The notes: a model not told the origin generated them from the sequence alone. Positions 1-8,570 are shown, counted from the first letter of the stretch. The stretch is 13,061 nt of DNA from Bacteriovorax stolpii (GCA_945890905.1 CAMDDI010000080.1:1-13061); one strand, 5' to 3'. Made by a program: numbers and translations.

Positions 1-8
1 ATTTCTTA

Positions 9-221
9 TTATTTACCTTTTCGAACCAAAACATTTCTCACCATTAGTCCAAGGACGGCCACAACCACCGTCACCATCACAATCAATAAAACGTTCCAAG
101 AGATATAACCTTTTTGAACGAGTTGGTGGAGTAAAAAAAATAGTCCTACCATCGTGGAAGGCAAACCAACTGCTAGTCCCATGACCAATATAAATTTTTG
201 CATCTGTGATTGCTCACTCAT
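9..221 (-). CDS. Small two-helix membrane protein, function unknown
   Basis: This 70-residue protein is not recognised with confidence. It has a short polar N-terminus (MSEQSQMQK) and two hydrophobic segments at about residues 10-32 and 42-62. They are separated by a short polar loop (HQLVQKGYISW), and the protein ends in a basic tail (RNVLVRKGK). This predicts a helical hairpin in the inner membrane, with the positive C-terminus probably cytoplasmic. The glycine-spaced first helix and overall size faintly recall AtpZ/AtpI-like ATP synthase assembly proteins, but no diagnostic motif is visible and no atp genes are nearby. The ATG overlaps the stop of the upstream lipoprotein gene (ATGA at 218-221), so translation is probably coupled. 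A purine-rich AAGAAAGAG directly precedes the start. It is the last gene of the gyrase operon in the window, and no terminator is visible in the eight remaining bases. Confidence 0.75.
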   Translation of the reverse strand: MSEQSQMQKFILVMGLAVGLPSTMVGLFFLLHQLVQKGYISWNVLLIVMVTVVVAVLGLMVRNVLVRKGK

Positions 222-1039
222 CTCTTTCTTGCCACACGTCGATCATACAATGACTTTAAGCGGGCCCTAAGTACGTCAGGGTTAGGATAACTTTGAAGAA
301 GTGAGTAATAGATATTATAGGCTTCTTTAAGTTTTTCATTAGATTCATATGCATTAGCGATAAGAAACTTCACTTTCACAATCTGATCTTTGCGACGCTC
401 TCGTTTTAAATACTCCAACCAAAATTCAACCGCTTTATCCCAATTCTTATTATAGAACTCGATAAGCCCCATCTGATTAAAAGCCTCTATGTAAAATGGA
501 TGAGTCGGTTGACTTAAAATTTGATTAAAAATCTCCCGTGCCTTTTGATACTTACCCATTTCAAAATAGGATTCTCCTACTCGGAGATAATAATAATCAT
601 AATTTTTAAGACGTGGCTTAACCTGCATGAGAATCTGATAAGCTCGAATGGCCTCAGGGAAATTACGGGCAAAACTAAAATTAATATCTGCCATCTTCTC
701 AAGGGATTTCACCTGCCAGAGAGGATCATCCACGTTATCTACAATAAACTGGTAGTACTTCAAGGCCTTAACTTGTTCATCAAGATAGAGATAATAAATT
801 TCGGCTAACTGGTAGTTAATTTTGGTCTTAATAATTTTTGAAGGATTCTTTACAAGGATTCGTTCGTAGAGCTCAACCGCTTTTGAAAATTCTTGATTAT
901 CAACATACTTTTGAGCGGTGAGAATGTCTTGATTGAGTCCTGAGGTAAAGTCACAAGAACTTAACCCCAGGATCAAGATTAGAAATAAAAATTTACTGAA
1001 CTGGCGTCTCAGATGGTTCACCTTCGGTTGTATCATCAT
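218..1039 (-). CDS. TPR-repeat lipoprotein
   Basis: The protein has a lipoprotein signal peptide: a basic n-region (VNHLRRQFSK), a hydrophobic core (FLFLILILG) and the lipobox LSSC, with Asp at +2. About 230 residues of helical repeats follow. At least five tetratricopeptide-like units can be picked out, for example around NQEFSKAVELYERIL, FPEAIRAYQILMQ, GKYQKAREIFNQIL, NWDKAVEFWLEYL and KLKEAYNIYYSLL. TPR proteins are protein-protein scaffolds. Here it should sit on the periplasmic face of a membrane, and its partner is unknown. It resembles the general class that includes BamD and YbgF/CpoB, but I cannot assign it to either. I chose the ATG at 1037-1039 (273 aa, Cys at residue 29), preceded by a weak GGA. 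The reading frame extends to a TTG at 1060, and GTG at 1021 is also possible. With the chosen start it overlaps the gyrA 3' end by 47 bases. It overlaps the following gene by 4 bases. Confidence 0.82.
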   Translation of the reverse strand: MMIQPKVNHLRRQFSKFLFLILILGLSSCDFTSGLNQDILTAQKYVDNQEFSKAVELYERILVKNPSKIIKTKINYQLAEIYYLYLDEQVKALKYYQFIVDNVDDPLWQVKSLEKMADINFSFARNFPEAIRAYQILMQVKPRLKNYDYYYLRVGESYFEMGKYQKAREIFNQILSQPTHPFYIEAFNQMGLIEFYNKNWDKAVEFWLEYLKRERRKDQIVKVKFLIANAYESNEKLKEAYNIYYSLLQSYPNPDVLRARLKSLYDRRVARKR

Positions 1040-3479
1040 CTGGATCCATAATTTTTTCAACTGCTACAACTTTCTCATCAGGCTTCACGTTAATCAAACG
1101 AACACCTTGAGTATTTCTTCCAAGAAGAGAGATTCCAGAGATTTTCGTTCTGATCACTTGGCCTTTATCAGTAATGATCATGAGATCATCTTTATCTGTA
1201 ACTGGAAGGATACCCATGATCTCACCGGTTTTTTCGGTGAGCTTCATAGCAAGAATCCCTTTACCACCACGAGATTGCTGACGATATTCTTCAGCAGAAG
1301 AGCGTTTTCCGTATCCGCGGCTTGTCACAGTCAAGATTTCTGATTTCTCATCAATCACTTCCATACCAATCACGTATTCGCCATCTTCAAGATTCATCCC
1401 TTTCACACCTTGTGAAACACGACCTTGAGCGCGGCAATCATCTTCGTTGAAGCGAATTGATTTACCACCTGAAGAAGCTAGGAGAACGTCTTTTTTACCA
1501 TCAGAGATACGAACAGCAAGAACTTCATCGCCATCCACAACCTTGATTGCTTTAAGACCGTTTTGTCTCATATTTTTATATTCAGAAAGATCTGATTTTT
1601 TCACGATTCCGTACTTAGTAGCAAAGATCAAGAATGAACCTTCTGCTTCTTTTGGAACTGTGATGATTTCTTTTACAATTTCACCTGCAGGAACATTAAT
1701 AAGGTTCACAACGTTTCGACCTTTGCTCGTTCGCAAGCCCTCAGGAATCTGATAAACCTTAATGGAGAACACTGTTCCCTTATCGGTAAAGATCATGAGG
1801 TTATCGTGAGTATCTGCCGTAAAAATTGAAGTGTAGAAATCTTCATCAAGATCTGCACCCTTCACACCTTTACCACCGCGCTTTTGCGAGCGGTAAGTAT
1901 CAATGGCCATACGTTTGAGGTAACCCTTCTGCGTAATAGTCACAATCACTTCTTCATTTTTTATTAAATCTTCCATGTGAATTTCATCAGCTTGCGCGAT
2001 GATTTCAGTACGGCGCTCATCACCGTAGTTTTCACGGATTTCTAAGAACTCACCACGAATGATTGTTCTGATTTCTTCTTCAGAGCCCAAAATGCTTTCT
2101 AGACGGAAGATTTCTTTCATTACGTTTTCATAATCGGCAACAATCTTATCGCGCTCAAGACCTGTTAAGCGCTGAAGTCTCATGTCGAGAACGGCCTGAG
2201 CCTGAATAGTTGAGAGGACAAACTTTGCCATCAACTGCTCTTTGGCTTGAGCCGGTCCTTCAGCTTTTTTAATGAGTTCTACGATCTCATCAATATTCTC
2301 TACTGCAATTTTGAGACCCTCTAAAATATGAGCGCGCTCTTTAGCTTTTTTGAGTTCATAAGTTGTACGACGGATAATGATTTCGCGACGGTGTTCAATG
2401 AAGCACTCAAGCTGCTGCTTAAGATCAAAGACTCGTGGCTGACCATTGTAAATGGAGAGAAAAATAATCCCGAATGAGACCTGCATTTGAGTTTGCTTAT
2501 AGAGGCGATTCAAGATGACTGAACCTTGCTCTCCACGCTTAACATCAATCACAACGCGGATACCTTCACGAGAAGATTCATCGCGAATATCTGAAATTCC
2601 TTCAATGGCTTTTTCGGTTACGAGTTCAGCAATTTTTTCAATCAACCGCGCTTTATTCACTTGATATGGAAGTTCAGTAATCACGATTTTTTCACGATCG
2701 TTTTTCCCTACTTCGATATCGGCTTTAGCACGAACTTGAATTACACCTTTTCCAGTGTGGTAAGCTTGCTGAATTCCCGCAGTACCATGGATCGCTCCAT
2801 AAGTTGGGAAATCTGGACCAGGAATAATTTTAATAAGATCATGAACTGTGATTGAAGAATCATCAATCAAGGCCAAAAGACCATTCATCACTTCAGTTAA
2901 GTTGTGAGGAGGAATATTGGTCGCCATACCAACGGCAATACCCGCAGACCCGTTAATTAAAAGATTGGGAATTTTGGTAGGAAGAACTGTTGGCTCAACA
3001 AGTGAACCATCATAGTTATCCTGCCAATCTACAGTCTCTTTATCAATGTCACCCATCATATCGTTGGTGAGTTTTTGCATTCTGACTTCGGTATATCGCA
3101 TGGCCGCAGCGTTATCTCCGTCAATTGAACCGAAGTTCCCTTGACCATCAATAATCGGGTATCTCATAGAGAAATCTTTAGCGAGACGAACCATAGCTCC
3201 GTAAACGGCAGAGTCACCATGTGGATGATACTTACCAATTACATCCCCGACCACACGAGCTGACTTGAGGTAGGGACGGTTATGGTAGTTATTCAACATG
3301 TGCATCGCGAAGAGTACGCGTCTATGCACAGGTTTTAGTCCATCACGAACATCTGGAAGGGCCCGACCCACGATCACTGACATAGCGTAATCCAGGTAAC
3401 AGCTTCTCATCTCATCCTGAATAAGGAGAGGAGTGATGTTTCCGTGGTTTGGTGCTTGAGAATTATTATCTTCGCTCAT
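993..3479 (-). CDS. gyrA: DNA gyrase subunit A
   Basis: This is the breakage-reunion subunit of type IIA topoisomerase, 828 aa, forming A2B2 with GyrB to introduce negative supercoils. The N-terminal winged-helix/tower region carries DYAMSVIVGRALPDVRDGLKPVHRRVL (about residues 30-56). The quinolone-resistance region is KYHPHGDSAVYG, residues 83-94. The catalytic tyrosine is Tyr129 in AAAMRYTE, with Arg128 beside it. The GyrA box QKRGGKG at 533-539 opens the C-terminal beta-pinwheel that wraps DNA, marking it as gyrase rather than topoisomerase IV ParC. Further blade-like repeats follow (TDKG, SRGGKG, TDKGQVIRT), and the protein ends in a short acidic tail. Ser90 is conserved, but the position equivalent to E. 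coli Asp87 is Gly94 (see findings). The ATG is preceded by AAGGAT at about 8 bases, and the gene begins 19 bases after the gyrB stop, so the two subunits are co-transcribed. Confidence 0.98.
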   Translation of the reverse strand: MSEDNNSQAPNHGNITPLLIQDEMRSCYLDYAMSVIVGRALPDVRDGLKPVHRRVLFAMHMLNNYHNRPYLKSARVVGDVIGKYHPHGDSAVYGAMVRLAKDFSMRYPIIDGQGNFGSIDGDNAAAMRYTEVRMQKLTNDMMGDIDKETVDWQDNYDGSLVEPTVLPTKIPNLLINGSAGIAVGMATNIPPHNLTEVMNGLLALIDDSSITVHDLIKIIPGPDFPTYGAIHGTAGIQQAYHTGKGVIQVRAKADIEVGKNDREKIVITELPYQVNKARLIEKIAELVTEKAIEGISDIRDESSREGIRVVIDVKRGEQGSVILNRLYKQTQMQVSFGIIFLSIYNGQPRVFDLKQQLECFIEHRREIIIRRTTYELKKAKERAHILEGLKIAVENIDEIVELIKKAEGPAQAKEQLMAKFVLSTIQAQAVLDMRLQRLTGLERDKIVADYENVMKEIFRLESILGSEEEIRTIIRGEFLEIRENYGDERRTEIIAQADEIHMEDLIKNEEVIVTITQKGYLKRMAIDTYRSQKRGGKGVKGADLDEDFYTSIFTADTHDNLMIFTDKGTVFSIKVYQIPEGLRTSKGRNVVNLINVPAGEIVKEIITVPKEAEGSFLIFATKYGIVKKSDLSEYKNMRQNGLKAIKVVDGDEVLAVRISDGKKDVLLASSGGKSIRFNEDDCRAQGRVSQGVKGMNLEDGEYVIGMEVIDEKSEILTVTSRGYGKRSSAEEYRQQSRGGKGILAMKLTEKTGEIMGILPVTDKDDLMIITDKGQVIRTKISGISLLGRNTQGVRLINVKPDEKVVAVEKIMDPDDDTTEGEPSETPVQ

Positions 3480-3498
3480 ATTTTCAAATCCTTAAAAA

Positions 3499-5946
3499 TT
3501 AAATATCCAGGTTACGCACATTAAGCGCATTTGTTTCCACAAATTCTCTGCGCGGCTCAACCTGATCTCCCATAAGAACAGAGAACACTTGATCGGCATC
3601 GATTGTGTCTTCAATTTTAACTTGGAGAAGTGTGCGGTGATTTGGATTCATCGTAGTTTCCCAAAGCTGCTCAGGGTTCATCTCTCCCAATCCTTTATAG
3701 CGCTGAATGTAAGCACCTTGGCGTCCTTCAGCGGATACAAAAGTGGTGAAAGCGTGAAGACCAGTATGCTTAGTGGTATTTCCAGAATGCTTAACCACAA
3801 ATTCAGATTTCAAATAGCGCTTCAGCCCGTCGTACTGGTTGATAAGATCAGCGAATTCAGATGAGTCGGCAAACGTACCACTAATACGGAAATTTTTAGT
3901 TTTAAGAGCAGAAACAACATGAACACGAAGCTGGAAGCCTAAGTTTTTAAGATCTTCTTCTATCGTGAATTTGTATTTCTTAAGGCTCACATGTTCATCA
4001 GACATAATTTTATGAGAAATCATCTCTGCATAGGCCGCAAGTTTAGTTTTATCTTTCATAGTATCAGCAGTGAGACTTCCATCTTCCACGATGTTCTTTA
4101 AAAAATGAGCGTCATAGTGACGGTCATAAGATTCTAAAGTTCCATTGTAATTTCTGAACTTATTCACCAAAGCTTTAACCGTTTCACTTTCAGCTTTTTG
4201 ATCATCAATTGTGATCTCAGAGTCAGAAAGAGAACTTGATACAAGATAAGTTTCAAGTTCACTGCCATCTTTTAAGTAACGCTCGTGCTTACCTTTTTTG
4301 TATTTAAACAAAGGCGGCTGAGCGATGTACAAGTGACCGCGTTCAACAATCTCAGGCAACTGACGGTAGAAAAGAGTAAGAAGAAGGGTTCGAATGTGCG
4401 ATCCATCCACATCCGCATCGGTCATGATCACAATTTTGTGATAACGAAGGCGCGCGATATCGAAAGAATCTTTACCAATACTTGTTCCAAGGGCCTGAAC
4501 AAGCATTTTAATTTCGTCGTTTGATAACATTTTATCGTAACGTGCCTTTTCAACGTTAAGAATTTTACCTTTTAGAGGCAAAACTGCCTGAGTACGACGA
4601 TCACGACCTTGTTTTGCTGATCCACCCGCAGAATCTCCCTCTACGATGTAAATTTCACAAAGCTCAGGATTTTTTTCCTGACAGTCGGCCATTTTCCCAG
4701 GAAGTCCTGAGAAATCGAGAGCTGTCTTACGACGAGTAAGTTCGCGCGCTTTACGGGCAGCTTCTCGTGCCGCAGCTGCATCGATTGATTTTTTAAGAAT
4801 GGTTTTACCCACATTCGGATTTTCTTCGAGATAAATTTTGAATCTATCTCCAACTAGTGAATTCACAATCCCTTCCACTTCCGAATTACCAAGTTTTGAC
4901 TTAGTTTGGCCTTCGAACTGAGGATTTGTGAGTTTAACTGAAATGATTGCAGTCAAACCTTCACGCATATCATCGCCTGTGAGAGCGATTTTGATATTTT
5001 TAAGAATGTTATTATCTTTAGCGTAGTTGTTTAAAACTCGAGTAAGAGCTGTTTTAAAACCAGAAACATGCACACCACCTTCTGGAGTGTTGATGTTATT
5101 GGCATAACTTGTGAGGGTTTCCGAATAACCATCGGTCCATTGCATCGCTACTTCCACTTCGTAATTATCACGAGACTGGAAGAAATAAATGGGCTCTTTA
5201 TGGATCGGAGTTTTAGCGCGGTTTAAATATGCTGCAAATTCAGAGAGACCACCTTCAAAGTGGAAGATATCTTCTTTTTCAGTGCGCTCATCTTTCATGA
5301 CAATACGGAGACCCTTATTGAGGAAGGCCATCTCACGGAAGCGGTTGGCAAGAGTATCGTAATTATATTCGTGTACTTCAAAAATTTCGTTATCAGATTT
5401 GAAAGTTACAGTTGTTCCAGTGTCTTTGAGGTCACAGTCCCCGATAACTTTAAGTGGCTCTTTCGCCACGCCATGAGCGAACTCGAGGCGGTGAAGTTTT
5501 CCATGCTTTTTAATTTCAATTCGAACCCATTTTGAAAGGGCGTTTACTACTGATGCACCTACACCGTGAAGACCACCGGAAACTTTATAAGCCCCGCCCT
5601 CTTCGTTGAACTTTCCACCAGCATGAAGTTTTGTATAAACAATTTCAGCAGCCGAAACACCTTCACCGGGAACCATATCTGTGGGAATACCACGACCGTT
5701 ATCCACCACCGTGAGTGAGTTATCGACATGAATGACAACGTTGATTTGTGTACAGTACCCCGCAAGAGCCTCATCGACGGCGTTATCTACGATTTCGTAA
5801 ACGCAGTGATGGAATCCGCGGAAACCAGTATCACCAATGTACATACCGGGACGTTTTCTTACCGCTTCAAGACCTTCCAAGATTTTAATCTGGTCAGCAT
5901 TGTATTCGGCTTTTACTTTTGAAATAGAATCAGGAGTTTGATCCAT
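3499..5946 (-). CDS. gyrB: DNA gyrase subunit B
   Basis: This is the ATPase subunit of gyrase, 815 aa. The GHKL ATPase domain shows EIVDNAVDEA with the likely catalytic base Glu51 and Asn55. It is followed by VVDNGRGIP (Asp82, Arg85), the lid GGLHGVGASVVNALS (124-138), and Arg153 at the coumarin-sensitive position. The transducer has QTKS at 347-350, with the ATP-contacting Lys349. The TOPRIM domain has EGDSAGGSAKQGRDR from Glu436, PLKGKILNVEKA, and TDADVDGSHIRTLLLTLFYR with Asp510/512/514 for Mg2+. Between TOPRIM and the C-terminal tail is an insertion of about 170 residues, as in E. coli GyrB and unlike the roughly 640-aa Gram-positive form. The tail QRYKGLGEMNPEQLWETTMNP is canonical. A GGAG sits 8 bases before the ATG, and the gene lies 21 bases after recF. 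Confidence 0.98.
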   Translation of the reverse strand: MDQTPDSISKVKAEYNADQIKILEGLEAVRKRPGMYIGDTGFRGFHHCVYEIVDNAVDEALAGYCTQINVVIHVDNSLTVVDNGRGIPTDMVPGEGVSAAEIVYTKLHAGGKFNEEGGAYKVSGGLHGVGASVVNALSKWVRIEIKKHGKLHRLEFAHGVAKEPLKVIGDCDLKDTGTTVTFKSDNEIFEVHEYNYDTLANRFREMAFLNKGLRIVMKDERTEKEDIFHFEGGLSEFAAYLNRAKTPIHKEPIYFFQSRDNYEVEVAMQWTDGYSETLTSYANNINTPEGGVHVSGFKTALTRVLNNYAKDNNILKNIKIALTGDDMREGLTAIISVKLTNPQFEGQTKSKLGNSEVEGIVNSLVGDRFKIYLEENPNVGKTILKKSIDAAAAREAARKARELTRRKTALDFSGLPGKMADCQEKNPELCEIYIVEGDSAGGSAKQGRDRRTQAVLPLKGKILNVEKARYDKMLSNDEIKMLVQALGTSIGKDSFDIARLRYHKIVIMTDADVDGSHIRTLLLTLFYRQLPEIVERGHLYIAQPPLFKYKKGKHERYLKDGSELETYLVSSSLSDSEITIDDQKAESETVKALVNKFRNYNGTLESYDRHYDAHFLKNIVEDGSLTADTMKDKTKLAAYAEMISHKIMSDEHVSLKKYKFTIEEDLKNLGFQLRVHVVSALKTKNFRISGTFADSSEFADLINQYDGLKRYLKSEFVVKHSGNTTKHTGLHAFTTFVSAEGRQGAYIQRYKGLGEMNPEQLWETTMNPNHRTLLQVKIEDTIDADQVFSVLMGDQVEPRREFVETNALNVRNLDI

Positions 5947-5967
5947 TTGCGAGGCTCCAATCCATGG

Positions 5968-7065
5968 TTAAGCAAGTGTTCCATGAGCAATTAAAAATTT
6001 CTTGGAATTCGGTATTCTTTCCAATTCTTTCCCAAAATTCTCGTTGGCGGTTGTGATCAATACTTGGAATTTTTTGGTTTCCAAGTATGAGATCAAATTT
6101 TTCCATCTCTGGCTGTCTAGCTCTCCAGAAACGTCGTCAATTAGAACAATAGGATAAGAGGTAAATTTATACCTAAAAAGCTCAATATAGGCAAATATCA
6201 AGCTCAGAAACGCCATTTTTTGTTGGCCCAAAGAACAGAACTCAAATGCATTGAGTCCATCAAAACTAAAGATAAAGTCATCTCGGTGGACGCCTACTTG
6301 TGTCAAGTGTGCTTTTAAATCTGTAGATTCTTGATGACGATAAAAGTCAAAAATCTTTTTTGCATCCCAATGAGTGAAAACACTATCCAAATCTAATTTT
6401 AAGAAGTGTTCTTCTGCAAAAACAGCTTTAAAAGTTGAGGTTATTTGTTCGTTTAAACCTTGAATAAATTGATGACGTTTATCTGTAATAATAGCGGAAT
6501 ATTCCGCAACTTGCTCATCAATGGCTTTTAATTGGTTAGAAGCTGTTTTACCACCTATTCCAAGCACAGAATTCCTAAAACGCATGGATTTTTGAAATTT
6601 CCCCAATGTTTTTCGATAATCACTATCCATTAGAGACAAGTGGGAATCCATCCAATGTCTGCGGAAAGTAGAACTCGTATGAAAAGAGTACGAATCAAAA
6701 GGATTGATAAATACCGACGAGGTTGGCGTTTTGGATTTTTCAGGGACATTATTGAGAAATCTTTCTTCATAATCATCGTGAAGCCGAAGAGAGTAGGCGA
6801 GAAGCTCTTTTTTATCTTCATCTTCAAAGGCTGATTGAATGATAATTTCTGGGCTTCCGCCTTCAATGTTAATCATTTGAGGAAAAGCTGTATTTTTACG
6901 GAATGATTTTTTATTAGTGAGTAGGTAAACAGCCTCTAAAAGATTTGTTTTTCCATTTCCATTCTGACCAAAGATGCAATTAATTCCTGGAACAAAATCA
7001 AAAACTTGATTACCGAGATTTCTGAAATTTTGTGGCTGTAATTTTTTAATTTTCCAACAATTCAT
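5968..7065 (-). CDS. recF: DNA replication and repair protein RecF
   Basis: RecF is an SMC-like ABC ATPase that, with RecO and RecR, helps load RecA at single-strand gaps and stalled forks. Numbered from the chosen ATG (365 aa), the Walker A motif GQNGNGKT is at 33-40. The ABC signature CSLGQQK is near 277-283, and Walker B IVLIDD followed by VSGELD is near 306-317. The family motif HRDD is near 260-263, just before the signature. The middle forms the helical lobe-II region. I prefer ATG at 7063-7065 (MNCWKIKKL); the frame is open to a TTG at 7071, immediately after the dnaN stop. No clear ribosome-binding site precedes either start, so translation is probably coupled to dnaN termination. The position between dnaN and gyrB is the classical one. 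Confidence 0.95.
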   Translation of the reverse strand: MNCWKIKKLQPQNFRNLGNQVFDFVPGINCIFGQNGNGKTNLLEAVYLLTNKKSFRKNTAFPQMINIEGGSPEIIIQSAFEDEDKKELLAYSLRLHDDYEERFLNNVPEKSKTPTSSVFINPFDSYSFHTSSTFRRHWMDSHLSLMDSDYRKTLGKFQKSMRFRNSVLGIGGKTASNQLKAIDEQVAEYSAIITDKRHQFIQGLNEQITSTFKAVFAEEHFLKLDLDSVFTHWDAKKIFDFYRHQESTDLKAHLTQVGVHRDDFIFSFDGLNAFEFCSLGQQKMAFLSLIFAYIELFRYKFTSYPIVLIDDVSGELDSQRWKNLISYLETKKFQVLITTANENFGKELERIPNSKKFLIAHGTLA

Positions 7066-7071
7066 CCACAA

Positions 7072-8184
7072 CTACAGTTTAAGCGGCATGATGATACCTA
7101 AAAAATCCGGTAAATCCTCAGCTTTAATAACCACTGGACTCAATTCATTATTAAATTCGAAAGTCACATCTGTCTCATTTAAAACCGAAAGAGACTCAAT
7201 TAAATATTTTGCGTTAAAACCAATTTCAGTGGCTTTCCCATCATAAACGATGGCAAGTCTTTCAGTGGCTTGACCCAAAGCTGGGTGATTAGTGGAAATT
7301 ACAAGTTCGTTGTTATTTACGTTTAATTTCACTCCATTAGTTTTTTCGTTTGAAAGGATCTTGATACGCTTAACGGCATTTAAAATAGCATTACGGTCAA
7401 TATGGAAGCGATTAGTGGTCTTTGAAGGTATGACTGTCTGATATTTTGGATATTCACGAGCAATTAAACGAATGGATAAAAAATATTCATTCTTAGCATT
7501 CACAAACATAAATGAATCATCCAGAGAGATTGAAACATCGTCATCAGGGTAACTATCTGCAATTTTTTTAAGTTCTGAAATTCCTTTTCTAGGAACTATC
7601 ACTCCATCAACAAGATATTTATTATCGCCAATAAATTCATGAGTATCTAACAAAGCTAGACGATGACCATCGATTGCAACTGAGCGAAGTTTTGAATCGG
7701 TTAACTGTAGATAAATACCATTAAGGTACAATCTTGTTTCATCCGTGGAAATAGCATGGGAAGTTTTATTGATAATATGGGCGATTTGTTTTGTTTTTAA
7801 ACGGAATTCAGTACTTTGATTTTGAAAACTTAACTGAGGAAATTCATCTGCGCTTGTAATCAAAAGTGAATAGTTAATATTTTTACAAGAGAGATTTAGA
7901 ATGTTGTTGGTATCGACAGACATGATCACTTCATCATTGGGAAGTTCTCTTAAAATATCAGCAATATTTTTGCTGTTTATACAAAAGCTGCCTTCTTTTT
8001 CAATTTTAGCATTTAAAATAATCTTAGCTGAAACTTCTAAATCAGTAGCAATAAGCTCTAATTTGTTTCCGACTGATTTTACTAAGCAGTTTGTGAGAAT
8101 GGGTCTAGAGTTTTTCTTATCGACTACAGATAAAACTTTATTGACTGCATCTCTAAGAGTTTGTGCTTGGATAACTAGTTTCAT
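7072..8184 (-). CDS. dnaN: DNA polymerase III beta subunit (sliding clamp)
   Basis: This is the replicative sliding clamp. Two subunits close a ring around DNA and tether Pol III and other clamp-binding enzymes. The 370-aa length is typical (E. coli 366). It starts MKLVIQAQTLRDAVNKVLSVVDKKNSRPIL, the standard first clamp fold with the N-S-R-P-I-L segment. Next comes an LELIATDLEVSAKI strand pair, and then two more clamp folds; the second includes the SVAIDGHRLAL motif. It ends in the typical PDFLGIIMPLKL, matching the family's hydrophobic C-terminus that contributes to the protein-binding pocket. The ATG is preceded by AAGGA with a 7-base spacing, a good ribosome-binding site. It is the first gene after the presumed origin and abuts recF. 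Confidence 0.98.
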   Translation of the reverse strand: MKLVIQAQTLRDAVNKVLSVVDKKNSRPILTNCLVKSVGNKLELIATDLEVSAKIILNAKIEKEGSFCINSKNIADILRELPNDEVIMSVDTNNILNLSCKNINYSLLITSADEFPQLSFQNQSTEFRLKTKQIAHIINKTSHAISTDETRLYLNGIYLQLTDSKLRSVAIDGHRLALLDTHEFIGDNKYLVDGVIVPRKGISELKKIADSYPDDDVSISLDDSFMFVNAKNEYFLSIRLIAREYPKYQTVIPSKTTNRFHIDRNAILNAVKRIKILSNEKTNGVKLNVNNNELVISTNHPALGQATERLAIVYDGKATEIGFNAKYLIESLSVLNETDVTFEFNNELSPVVIKAEDLPDFLGIIMPLKL

Positions 8185-8208
8185 ATTGGTTCCTTATGGG
8201 GATGCAAT

Positions 8209-8237
8209 GTTTTAACTTTAGTAAGTCACTTAATCAA
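8209..8237 (-). promoter_or_regulatory. Candidate dnaN promoter (weak)
   Basis: On the minus strand TTGATT (8232-8237) is followed, after exactly 17 bases, by TAAAAC (8209-8214). Each matches the sigma-70 hexamers at 4 of 6 positions. A start about 7 bases downstream would give a leader of about 20 bases carrying the AAGGA ribosome-binding site of dnaN. A better -10 alone (TATAAT, 8285-8290) lies in the AT-rich block but has no convincing -35. In AT-rich DNA such matches arise easily, so this is tentative. Read-through from dnaA may also supply dnaN. Confidence 0.25.
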
Positions 8238-8275
8238 GTTGCTTGCCCCTATAGGTCCATTTCTTTTTCTCTCTC

Positions 8276-8310
8276 TTATAATTAATTATATTATTGTTTT
8301 AATATGTATT
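8276..8310. other. AT-rich block, candidate DNA-unwinding element
   Basis: Of 35 bases only two are G or C. The block contains TTATAATTAATTATATTATT-like sequence with runs of A and T, preceded by a pyrimidine-rich tract (TTCTTTTTCTCTCTC, 8261-8275). It lies about 250 bases from the perfect DnaA box and is the most AT-rich part of the presumed origin. That is consistent with a duplex-opening site, although promoter -10-like sequences are also embedded in it. Confidence 0.45.
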
Positions 8311-8358
8311 AGCGCGGACAGTGTTGATGGGTTTTGACACTCTTATTAATTCTCATAG

Positions 8359-8370
8359 CTTAAGCTTAAG
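8359..8370. repeat. 12-base perfect palindrome CTTAAGCTTAAG
   Basis: Two tandem CTTAAG units form a perfect 12-base palindrome in the middle of the presumed origin, between the AT-rich block and the DnaA-box cluster. It could be a binding site for a dimeric protein. It may also be chance in AT-rich DNA. Confidence 0.5.
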
Positions 8371-8561
8371 TTTCTCTAAAGGTATCCACTAACGCGCTTC
8401 TCTTTCTTCAAAATTCCTTCGTATATCTAAAGATTCCTTATGATTTATTCTCATCTTTCCACAGCTTTTTTATGAGTTGTCACAAGCTGCTAAATGTTAA
8501 ACAGAAGTTTTATTTGAACGTCTCGAGTAAACACTCTTTTTATCAACAAAATCTCCCACAT

Positions 8562-8570
8562 TGTGGATAA
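8562..8570 (-). promoter_or_regulatory. Perfect DnaA box
   Basis: The minus strand reads TTATCCACA, the high-affinity DnaA-binding nonamer. On the plus strand it is seen as TGTGGATAA. It is part of a short inverted repeat, CCACA-T-TGTGG (8556-8566), with the degenerate box TCTCCCACA on the other strand. It lies about 60 bases beyond the 3' end of dnaA. Confidence 0.85.

Noticed and set aside
933..1343. Plus-strand open frame of 136 codons opposite the end of gyrA and the lipoprotein gene
   Set aside because: It lies antisense to strongly supported coding sequence. Its translation has no recognisable motif, and the composition is what an antisense frame of gyrA would give.
7062..7070. TCATCCACA at the dnaN-recF junction as a DnaA box
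   Set aside because: It is a single one-mismatch match at the start of a coding region, with no clustered boxes or AT-rich element. It is expected by chance over 13 kb.
8334..8362. Perfect TTGACA on the plus strand in the origin gap as a promoter
   Set aside because: No acceptable -10 is found 16-18 bases downstream (TAGCTT, AGCTTA, GCTTAA). It would read against the 3' end of dnaA with no gene to serve.
8462..8489. Inverted repeat CAGCTT / AAGCTG as a dnaA terminator
   Set aside because: The stem is only six bases with a 16-base loop and no U-tract after it on the minus strand, so it does not look like an intrinsic terminator.
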